A stretch of 64,000 bases of DNA, from contig NZ_LT670819.1 of assembly GCF_900129855.1 (NCBI RefSeq), positions 4,712,001-4,776,000 on the forward strand, read 5' to 3'. Made by a program: the position numbers and the translations under genes. The DNA comes from Streptomyces sp. 3214.6. GTDB taxonomy: Bacteria; Actinomycetota; Actinomycetes; Streptomycetales; Streptomycetaceae. This document shows positions 33,426 through 40,256 of the stretch, piece by piece (positions within the stretch are counted from its first letter, which is position 1; each line of letters begins with the position of its first letter). The notes below the pieces were generated by a model. The model worked only from the letters and a program-made list of their open reading frames with translations, was not told the origin of the DNA and searched no databases.

Positions 33426-33590
33426 CTCCGCCACAGCGCTCTCCCGTCCCGCCCACATCACCATCGACGCACATCCGCCGACCCAGTGTAGGTGTCGGCC
33501 TCGGCTCCCTACGCCGCCCGAAGATCCGCTCGAACTCCCGCCCCACGAGTTCGACCTCCGACCGACATGCGGGGCGTAGGGCCTGCCCGC

Positions 33591-34523
33591 TCAAAGGGGG
33601 GTAGCGGCGTAAAGGATGAAGAACATGGTCACCGCGGAGTTCGCGGACGACATCGCCGAGACGGCCGTTCCCGCGGCCGCGCCCCACGCCGCCAGACCCA
33701 CGGTGGTGAACACCGGCGGCCAGCTGCGGACGGCGGGAGCCGGGCCGAGCAGGGCGGTCACCCGGCGCGGCACCGGGCCCGGCGCGGCAAGGCCCGCAAG
33801 CGTGGGCACCGGGGTACCCCGGGACACCAGGGCCGCCTTGCCGATCGCTCGCGCCACCGTCCGGCGACTGCCCACAGCCCGCGCCGCCTCCTCGTCCGCC
33901 CACCGTTCCGCCGCGTACGACACGGCCGTCCGCAGCGGCCACAGGAACGGGTTGGCCCGTGCGGCGAGTTGGACGGTGAGCAGGAACCGGTGATGCCGGG
34001 CGGCGAGATGCGCGCGCTCATGGGCGAACAGCGCCCGGCGTTCGGCCGGTTCGAGGCAGTCCAGCAGGGCCGTGGTCACCAGTACCCGGCCCCGGCGGCC
34101 GCCGGGCAGCGCGTACGCGTACGGCGCCTCGTCGGGCAGGACGACCACCTCGGTGCCCGGCAGCCCGGCCAGCGCCCTGTGCGCCGCACGGCGCACCCGG
34201 CCGTGCCGCCACAGCGCCCCGCCGCAGGCCGCAAGCACGAGAAACAGCGCGAGGATCGCGGCCTTGCCGGCAACCTCGTCGTACGGCACCGCCGCGCGCA
34301 CCTCGGGGTCCGACCAGCCGTCAGGCAGCGGATTGCCGGGCAACTGCGCAGTACCGACCACCATCACCAGCCCCAGACACACCGTGCTGCACGCCGCCAT
34401 CACGGCGGCGACCCCGGTCAGCAGCCGGGCCGCGGTGCGCGGATGCAGATTCTGCTCGGCCAGGCGCGCGATCGGCCACGCCGTCAACGGCAGGACCAAT
34501 GGCAGAAAGACGAACACCCCCAT
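33591..34523 (-). CDS. M56-family membrane metallopeptidase (BlaR1-like, no sensor domain)
   Basis: Protein of 310 residues. Helices at the N-terminus (VFVFLPLVLPLTAWPIA, ARLLTGVAAVMAACSTVCLGLVMVV), then the zinc peptidase core with HERAH (His168, Glu169, His172) and a downstream ligand in YAAERWADEEAAR. A final helix pair lies near the end (VFTTVGLAAWGAAAGTAVSAM). There is no penicillin-binding sensor domain. It is encoded 6 bp after a BlaI repressor, as in other actinobacterial BlaI/M56 pairs, where the peptidase is thought to trigger loss of repressor. Confidence 0.9.
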   Translation of the reverse strand: MGVFVFLPLVLPLTAWPIARLAEQNLHPRTAARLLTGVAAVMAACSTVCLGLVMVVGTAQLPGNPLPDGWSDPEVRAAVPYDEVAGKAAILALFLVLAACGGALWRHGRVRRAAHRALAGLPGTEVVVLPDEAPYAYALPGGRRGRVLVTTALLDCLEPAERRALFAHERAHLAARHHRFLLTVQLAARANPFLWPLRTAVSYAAERWADEEAARAVGSRRTVARAIGKAALVSRGTPVPTLAGLAAPGPVPRRVTALLGPAPAVRSWPPVFTTVGLAAWGAAAGTAVSAMSSANSAVTMFFILYAATPL

Positions 34524-34529
34524 GAGGTC

Positions 34530-34919
34530 TCAGTCTTCCCCTTCACTCCGGGAACGACCCAGCAGCTCGCGCAGGAGCCGCTCGTCGTCCGGGCCCAGGC
34601 CGGTGACGAAGCTGGCCAGCACCGCTTCCCGGTCGCTCTCCGCGTCCAGCACCTTGCGCATCCGGTGCGCCGCGAGACCGGCCTGGTCCGAGGCCGACGT
34701 CCAGGCGAAGGACCGCCCCGCCCGCTCCCGGGTCACCGCGCCCTTGGCCAGCAGCCGGGTCAGGATCGTGATCACCGTCGTATAGGCGAGGTCCCCGCCG
34801 AGGCGCTCCTGCACCCATCCCGCGGTCGCCGGCCCGTCCGCCGCGCGCAGGGCCGACAGGACCAGCGCCTCCAGCTCGCCCTGCCCCCGCCGCCGGGGCC
34901 GCTGCTGGTGATCCGTCAC
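34530..34919 (-). CDS. BlaI/MecI/CopY-family repressor
   Basis: Protein of 129 residues from GTG 34919, with GGAAGGGAG upstream. Winged HTH: GELEALVLSALRAADGPATAGWVQERLGGDLAYTTVITILTRLLAKGAVTRERAGRSFAWTSA, then the dimerisation tail (VLASFVTGLGPDDERLLRELLG). It would repress itself and the M56 peptidase gene. A TACA-N4-TGTA palindrome, typical of BlaI sites, lies at 35064-35079 between this gene and terD, so terD may also belong to the regulon. Confidence 0.92.
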   Translation of the reverse strand: MTDHQQRPRRRGQGELEALVLSALRAADGPATAGWVQERLGGDLAYTTVITILTRLLAKGAVTRERAGRSFAWTSASDQAGLAAHRMRKVLDAESDREAVLASFVTGLGPDDERLLRELLGRSRSEGED

Positions 34920-35063
34920 GCCCTGTCTCCCTTCCGCTGCCGACAGGTTCCCGACGGGCCATCGTATCGACGCCCTACGGCCGCCCACCGCGCCCTGGAC
35001 CGCCGCTCCGGCATCACCGATGGGTGACTCTCGCGACCGGCCCGCGCCAACAGCCCATCCTTT

Positions 35064-35079
35064 TCTACAGTGTTGTAGA
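35064..35079. promoter_or_regulatory. BlaI-type operator
   Basis: TCTACA-GTGT-TGTAGA, a perfect 6-bp-arm palindrome with the TACA/TGTA core of BlaI/MecI operators, in the divergent region between blaI (34919) and terD (35135). Confidence 0.65.
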
Positions 35080-35134
35080 TTTCCAGTCGAGCCCCTTTCG
35101 GGCCCTGACCTGACATATCGCGAAGGAGTACACA

Positions 35135-35710
35135 GTGGGAGTTTCCCTGTCCAAGGGCGGCAACGTCTCGCTCAGCAAGGAGGCGCCCGGCCTGACCGAC
35201 GTCCTGGTCGGCCTCGGCTGGGACGTGCGCACCACCACCGGCACCGACTACGACCTCGACGCCTCCGCGCTGCTGCTCGACGCCTCCGGCAAGGTCCCGT
35301 CCGACCAGCACTTCGTCTTCTACAACAACCTCAAGAGCCCCGACGGTTCGGTCGAGCACACCGGCGACAACCTCACCGGTGAGGGCGAGGGCGACGACGA
35401 ATCGGTGAAGGTGAACCTGGCCGCCGTACCCGCCGAGATCGACAAGATCGTGTTCCCGGTGTCGATCCACGACGCCGAGAACCGCGGCCAGAGCTTCGGC
35501 CAGGTCCGCAACGCGTTCATCCGGGTCGTCAACCAGGCGAACACCCAGGAACTCGCCCGCTACGACCTGTCCGAGGACGCCTCCACCGAGACCGCGATGG
35601 TCTTCGGCGAGCTCTACCGGCACGGCACCGAGTGGAAGTTCCGCGCGGTCGGCCAGGGTTACGCCTCCGGACTGGCCGGCATCGCCTCCGACTTCGGCGT
35701 CAACGTCTGA
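35135..35710 (+). CDS. terD: TerD-family protein
   Basis: Protein of 191 residues with GTG start and CGAAGGAG upstream. The whole chain is one TerD domain: GVSLSKGGNVSLSKEAPGLTDVLVGLGWDVRTTTGTDYDLDASALLLDASGKV, FVFYNNLKSPDGSVEHTGDNLTGEGEGDDESVKVNL (calcium-binding Asp/Glu loops) and the end GQGYASGLAGIASDFGVNV. TerD proteins are cytoplasmic calcium-binding beta sandwiches linked to tellurite and general stress resistance. In Streptomyces they also affect differentiation. The usual terB/terZ neighbours are not here. Confidence 0.95.
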   Translation: MGVSLSKGGNVSLSKEAPGLTDVLVGLGWDVRTTTGTDYDLDASALLLDASGKVPSDQHFVFYNNLKSPDGSVEHTGDNLTGEGEGDDESVKVNLAAVPAEIDKIVFPVSIHDAENRGQSFGQVRNAFIRVVNQANTQELARYDLSEDASTETAMVFGELYRHGTEWKFRAVGQGYASGLAGIASDFGVNV

Positions 35711-35727
35711 CCCGGATGACCGCTCCG

Positions 35728-35756
35728 CCGGGTCCGCTGTTCGGGGGCGGACCCGG
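35728..35756 (+). terminator. Terminator after terD
   Basis: CCGGGTCCGC / GCGGACCCGG with a 9-nt loop, 17 bp after the stop codon. Confidence 0.7.
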
Positions 35757-35830
35757 TCGGTCCCCGTCGTGCGGCGTGCGGTGCGGATACTGGCGCGCAG
35801 GGCACGGCAGATTCCGGACGAGACACCTCT

Positions 35831-36109
35831 TTGGGGATCCGGCCCCCGGGTGAGCTGAAGGCCGCCGCGGCGGGCGCGACGCCGATCGGCTCGCCCTCCC
35901 CGAGCTCCTCGGCGTCCGCGTCGCCGACGCCGAGCGCCGCGGAGACGTCCGCCTCCTCCGCGTCCCCGCAGCCCGGAGCCACCGAGGAGAAGGACGACGA
36001 CGGCGGGCTGTCGGGCGGGGCCTGGGCCGGCATCGTCGCGGGCATCCTCGTCGTGGCCGCCGCCGTGGTCTTCCTCGTGCGCCGCAAGGGCGGCGCGCCG
36101 GCCGAGTAG
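35831..36109 (+). CDS. C-terminal membrane-anchor fragment or very short exported protein
   Basis: Frame of 92 residues with only a TTG start available and no clear ribosome site. It has a Ser/Pro/Ala-rich stretch, an acidic spacer (TEEKDDDGGLSGG), one membrane helix (AWAGIVAGILVVAAAVVFLV) and RRKGG. This is the tail of Streptomyces VWA or other surface proteins. No N-terminal domain or signal peptide precedes it, so it is probably the remnant of a longer gene. A strong terminator follows at 36128. Confidence 0.45.
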   Translation: MGIRPPGELKAAAAGATPIGSPSPSSSASASPTPSAAETSASSASPQPGATEEKDDDGGLSGGAWAGIVAGILVVAAAVVFLVRRKGGAPAE

Positions 36110-36127
36110 TCCGGTCCGGCGTACGGC

Positions 36128-36158
36128 AGGGCCCGCACCGTCCCCGGGTGTGCGGGCC
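36128..36158. terminator. Bidirectional terminator
   Basis: AGGGCCCGCAC and GTGCGGGCCCT arms around CGTCCCCGGGT, between a plus-strand fragment and a minus-strand ArsR gene that converge here. Confidence 0.75.
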
Positions 36159-36171
36159 CTCGCGCGTTCGT

Positions 36172-36215
36172 CCTACGTCAGTCGTGCGGCGCCCTACGTC
36201 AGTCGTGCGGCGCCT
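36172..36215. repeat. 22-bp tandem duplication at the arsR stop
   Basis: CCTACGTCAGTCGTGCGGCG CC occurs twice in succession. The inner copy contains the last codons and stop of the ArsR gene, so the gene end was duplicated without changing the protein. Confidence 0.7.
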
Positions 36216-36558
36216 TCCCGCTCACCCGGTGGTCGGCATGGCTGAGGGCCTCCAGCACCAGGCGCCGCAGGTGGCCGTCGCTGAGGCGGTAGAAGATGTA
36301 CCGGCCCTCCCGACGGGTGTCGACCAGCCCGGCGAGCCGCAGCTTGCCGAGGTGTTGGCTGACGGCCGTGCGCGACGCCTCGCAGCGTTCGGTGAGGGAA
36401 CCGACGTCCGACTCGCCCTGCGCGAGCAGCCACAGCAGATGCAGCCGGGTGGCATCCGACAGCATCGCGAACACACCGGTCGCCTCGGCGAGCCGTGCGC
36501 TGTCCGGGGCACGCAGATGCACATCGGCCGCAAGTGAGATCGGCTGGCTTTCGGGCAT
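36199..36558 (-). CDS. ArsR-family regulator (stand-alone)
   Basis: Protein of 119 residues: LAEATGVFAMLSDATRLHLLWLLAQGESDVGSLTERCEASRTAVSQHLGKLRLAGLVDTRREGRYIFYRLSDGHLRRLVLEALSHADHRVSG. The winged HTH is complete. The alpha-3 metal box is replaced by GESDV, but Cys in TERCEAS and two C-terminal His (SHADHR) could form an alpha-5 metal site. No metal transporter gene adjoins it. A 13-bp palindrome (36568) lies just upstream of its start. Confidence 0.9.
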   Translation of the reverse strand: MPESQPISLAADVHLRAPDSARLAEATGVFAMLSDATRLHLLWLLAQGESDVGSLTERCEASRTAVSQHLGKLRLAGLVDTRREGRYIFYRLSDGHLRRLVLEALSHADHRVSGKAPHD

Positions 36559-36567
36559 GGGGCCAGC

Positions 36568-36596
36568 CTAGGGCCTGTCCGGCGGACAGGCCCTAG
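36568..36596. promoter_or_regulatory. Perfect 13-bp palindrome upstream of arsR
   Basis: CTAGGGCCTGTCC / GGACAGGCCCTAG with 3-nt spacer GGC, 10 bp before the arsR start. The half GGGCCTGTCCGGCGGA also occurs at 24608, so it may be a dispersed repeat end and not a dedicated operator. Confidence 0.5.
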
Positions 36597-36762
36597 AGGC
36601 ATCCGGCACAGGGCTGGGCCGGCGTCCGGGTGTCGTCGACTTCCTTATCGCCACGGGGCCGAGGTCGACGGCCGGGTAGCAAATTCGTCGTCCCGGTGCG
36701 CCTCGGCGTCCGCGATCCTATGGTGACACCGAGGGTGGAAACGACCTGGGGGGTCATGCCTG

Positions 36763-37512
36763 ATGGGTGTATTGAAGTCGGGGGCCAAGCGGCTCTTGGG
36801 ACGTGCTGGATTCGACATCGTGCGCAGCACCAACAACCTGGGTGGGGTCGACGACTTCATCCCGTTCGAGGCAACGATGCGGGCTGCACAGGCGGCCGGC
36901 CTGTCGGTCGGCGACTACATCGACGAGGTCAAGAACGGGACGCCTGGCGCCACCCGGTCCACCATCGATGAACTGGGCGCACTCGGCGTCTTCGCCGCCA
37001 ACCCGAACACGGTGCTGGAGATCGGCCCCGGGTCCGGACGGTATCTGGAGAAGACGCTGAAGGAGTGTTCGCCAGACCGCTACGAGATCTACGAGACGGC
37101 AGCGCCCTGGGCCGACTACCTGGTGGAAACATTCGGCGTGGTCGCCCGACCGACCGAAGGAAGCAGTCTCGCCCCGACACCCGACGGCAGCATCGACCTC
37201 GTCCAGGCCCATAAGGTCTTCAACACCGTTACCTTCCTCTGCGCCTCCCGCTATTTCTTCGAGATGGCCCGGGTCACGCGACCCGGTGGTCGGATCGTCT
37301 TCGACGTGATGACAGAGACCTGCCTGGACCCGGCCGCGGTACGCGCCTGGGCGACGCAGGGCGGCGCGGGCCACGACTCCTACCCGGCCGCCATGCCTCG
37401 CCAGACATGCGTGGACCTCTTCGCGACCCTCGGCTGCAACCTGGAGGCAAGTTTCCTGGCACCCATGGGCGTCGCCTCCACGGAGGTGCTCGTCTTCGAA
37501 AAGCGGGCTTGA
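36763..37512 (+). CDS. SAM-dependent methyltransferase (class I)
   Basis: Protein of 249 residues. Motif I is VLEIGPGSGRYLEKTL (about residues 84-99), the acidic loop is EIYETAAPWADYL, motif II/IV is PDGSIDLVQAHKVFNTV and the post-motif is RVTRPGGRIVFDVMTE. The N-terminal 65 residues (KSGAKRLLGRAGFDIVRSTN ... FEATMRAAQAAGLSVGDYID) are a lid of the type seen in phosphatidylethanolamine- or sugar-O-methyltransferases. Substrate unknown. Single gene with its own upstream region, cytoplasmic. Confidence 0.88.
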   Translation: MGVLKSGAKRLLGRAGFDIVRSTNNLGGVDDFIPFEATMRAAQAAGLSVGDYIDEVKNGTPGATRSTIDELGALGVFAANPNTVLEIGPGSGRYLEKTLKECSPDRYEIYETAAPWADYLVETFGVVARPTEGSSLAPTPDGSIDLVQAHKVFNTVTFLCASRYFFEMARVTRPGGRIVFDVMTETCLDPAAVRAWATQGGAGHDSYPAAMPRQTCVDLFATLGCNLEASFLAPMGVASTEVLVFEKRA

Positions 37513-37576
37513 CCCTCAGAAGACTTCCGCTTGCCGATCGGCAGGGCTGTGCGGTCGAAACGAGGTCGCGTACACA

Positions 37577-38640
37577 TCAACTCTGCATGGCGACGACCCG
37601 TGAGTCCGGCTCGTCGGTCCCCGGGGAGCCAGGGCCGCCGGCAGCCGACGGGGGCGGGCCGGTCAGGGACCGGGCGATGACCACCGAGCCGCCGCCGTGG
37701 AGCAGCACGCTGCCGAGCACCGTCACGGTCATGGCGTACAGGGCGGTGTCGGCGTACCGCCCGTCCGGCAGAGCGTTGAACGCGAGCAGGCCGAACACGA
37801 TGGAGGTGGTGCCGCGTGGTCCGAGCGCGCCGACCATGAGCCTCTCTCGCCAGGTGAACTTCGAGCCGAGGAAGGCGAGCATGACCGGAAGGATGCGCAC
37901 GACGGTGAGCGCGGCGACGCAGAGCACGACGGTGCGCCAGTCGACGCCGTCATCCAGGGCGAGGACCACGGCGTTGCCGAAGAAGAACCACATGCACATC
38001 GTCGCCATCGAGTTGGTGTCCTCGATGAGCTGGAAGTCCGAGGCGTGGGGAGCCGAAGCGCCCCGTCGGCGAACCGGCGCCTGCCTGACGTAGCGGAAGG
38101 CGATCCCGCACACGAACGAGGCCACGAAGCCGTTGCCGTCCATCGCCGTGGTCACGGTGTAGGCGAGCAGCGGTGTGACCAGTACGACGACCCGCCGGGA
38201 CTGCTCCGTCATCCACTCAGCGCGGTCGGCCGTGTTGATCAGCCACGCCACCAGCGCCCCCCACCACGAAGCCGGCCACCAGGGCCTTCAGCGCGAACGG
38301 CACGGCCGTGCCGAGAGCCTGCATGGGTGTGCGGGTGACGGAGTCGGTGCCGACGAGGATCAGTGCGAACAGGAAGAGGGGCGAGACGATGCCGTCGTTG
38401 TAGCCGCCCTCCACGTTGAGCACGCTACGCACCCTCGCCGGGATACGCCGGTCGCGTACCAGCGTCTCGGCCGGGGCGAAGTCGGTCGGGACGACGATGC
38501 ACGCGATGAGCAGCAGCAGCGCGACCGGCAGCCCGGGCAGCAGCCACATTCCCAGCAGCATCATCGTGATCAGGCTCAGCGGCAGGGCCACCAGCAGGGC
38601 CCGCGCCGCGGACCCGGGGTCGTTGCCGAACAGCCGCCCG
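37577..38640 (-). pseudogene. Broken cation/proton antiporter (CPA1 type)
   Basis: Two minus-strand frames join into one antiporter. The upstream part (38640 to about 38260) reads LFGNDPGSAARALLVALPLS...VVPTDFAPAETLVRD...VLNVEGGYNDGIVSPLFLFA, including the ion-binding Asp pair region. The downstream part (38251-37577) continues ALVAWLINTADRAEW...LLAYTVTTAMDGNGFVASFVCGIAF...GPRGTTSIVFGLLAF. The shift falls in a G run near 38255 (GGTGGGGGGCG). The first one or two helices are missing: going upstream the frame hits the stop codon of the acyltransferase gene. The protein is therefore truncated and frameshifted, unless the G run is a sequencing error. Confidence 0.8.
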
Positions 38641-38654
38641 CCCGGGCCCGAGGT

Positions 38655-39923
38655 TCATCGGACACGATTCGCCAGTTTGGTGGCGCCGTTGAGCAGGTAC
38701 TCCAGCGGTCCGCGGCGGAAGAAGCGGGACCAGATCGCCGCGAACAGGGTGGCCCCGACGATGAAGCAGAGCAGCAGCGCGGCGGAGGCGGACTGCGGCG
38801 GGGTGGCCGCTTCGCCGGGCAGAGCGAGGATCACCAGAATGTGGCCCACGTAGAGAGTCAGGGACATGGTGCCGACGGCGATGACCGGCGCGGCCAGCCG
38901 GCGCAGCCACGGCAGTCGGTCCAGGGCCACCGTCAGGCACAGGAGCACGGTGATCGCGATCCCCAGGCTGCCGATGAGGTCGAACGTGGAACCGCTGTGC
39001 GGCTCGGCTGCCAGTAGCCCCCATGCGTCGGGGCCACCCAGCCCACCGCCGACCGGCGAGTCGAAGGATCCGGCTGCCATGCCTGGGTCCTTCATGGCAC
39101 CGGGGTCCTTCATGGCGGACATCCCCGCCATGATCTTCTGAGCGCCGCCGGTCAGCCGCAGCGCCAGCCACGAGACGCCGTACCCGAACGCGATCATCGC
39201 GGGACCGACCACGGCCAGCCGCCGCCGCACCGCACCGGAGGACAGATCCAGCCGGCCCAACGCCATGCCGGTGACCACGAACGTCATCCAGGTGATCGCC
39301 GGGTAGAGGCCGAGAAGCAGGAGGTCCAGCACGCCCACGCCGCAGAGCCGCGCGATCGGGTCCCAGGAGTCGATGCTGTGCACGATCGACTCGGTGAGCA
39401 GCGCCCGGATCACGTACGCCAGCTGCGGCGTGACGACCGCGAGCGTGACCGCGATGATCGCGAGCGTCCTGGCCCGCAGCCGCAACAGGGGCAGGGCGAG
39501 CAGGAAGTACACCGCGTAGAAGTTGAGGATCCCGGCGCCCCCGAAGTTGGTCATCGCCAACGCGCTGCCCACCACCAGCAGGATCACGGCCCGGATCACG
39601 ATCCGGGCCCTCGCCTGTCGGCCGGCCAGGCCGGTCTTCGGCTCGAAGCGGCCTGCGATCAGCGTCAACGAGAACCCGGCAAGGGTGGCGAACAGAGCCG
39701 ACGCCCGGCCGCTCGCCAGCTCCAGGAACCAGTCGCCGACGCCGCCCCCGGGCCTGGGAGCGGGGCCGACGTGCACGGCGAACATTCCGAACACGGCCAG
39801 TGCACGGGCGAGGTCCACCCCGACCAGCCGCGCCAACGGCGCGGGGCGTTCCGTCGCCGTGGCGGACTCAGGTGAGGGTATGGGCCGCGCTGGTGTCTTC
39901 TCGGGGTTTTCGATCTCGGTCAC
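38655..39923 (-). CDS. Acyltransferase-like multi-pass membrane protein (DUF1624/DUF418 type)
   Basis: Protein of 422 residues from GTG 39923. The first helix has the heparan-alpha-glucosaminide acetyltransferase-like motif VGVDLARALAVFGMFAVHVGP, followed by about ten more helices (ASALFATLAGFSLTLIAG, VILLVVGSALAMTNF, LLLLGLYPAITWMTFVVTGMALGRL, and others) and the DUF418-like end (TMSLTLYVGHILVILAL ... WSRFFRRGPLEYLL). Members are thought to move acyl groups across the membrane. A short in-frame tandem repeat (MKDPGAMKDPG) lies in a loop. Its stop codon marks the point where the downstream antiporter lost its 5' end. Confidence 0.85.
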   Translation of the reverse strand: MTEIENPEKTPARPIPSPESATATERPAPLARLVGVDLARALAVFGMFAVHVGPAPRPGGGVGDWFLELASGRASALFATLAGFSLTLIAGRFEPKTGLAGRQARARIVIRAVILLVVGSALAMTNFGGAGILNFYAVYFLLALPLLRLRARTLAIIAVTLAVVTPQLAYVIRALLTESIVHSIDSWDPIARLCGVGVLDLLLLGLYPAITWMTFVVTGMALGRLDLSSGAVRRRLAVVGPAMIAFGYGVSWLALRLTGGAQKIMAGMSAMKDPGAMKDPGMAAGSFDSPVGGGLGGPDAWGLLAAEPHSGSTFDLIGSLGIAITVLLCLTVALDRLPWLRRLAAPVIAVGTMSLTLYVGHILVILALPGEAATPPQSASAALLLCFIVGATLFAAIWSRFFRRGPLEYLLNGATKLANRVR

Positions 39924-40256
39924 CGGGACAACCCTGCCGAAGCACGGACGCCGCCAACCATCCGACAGGCTACGGGAGTTGCTCCGCCGGTCGGCCCCCA
40001 CCACCCCGCCGATCGGCGGGGTTCGGTCAGGGCCAGGGAACCCATCGTTGACCTGCGGCCAGGGCCTGTCCACAGTCTGTGGAGGAAGGGGGCAGACGCC
40101 ACCGGCGGACGTAACTCCGGGGAGGACACCTGCCGCGCCGATCTCCGGCTCGGACAAGAAATACCTCCCCGATCACGGCAACCTTTGTGTGCGTGGCGCC
40201 GACTGGCAGGTGTCCAGGCCCCGTGCAAGGGCCCACTGCACCAGAAAGACACGTCG

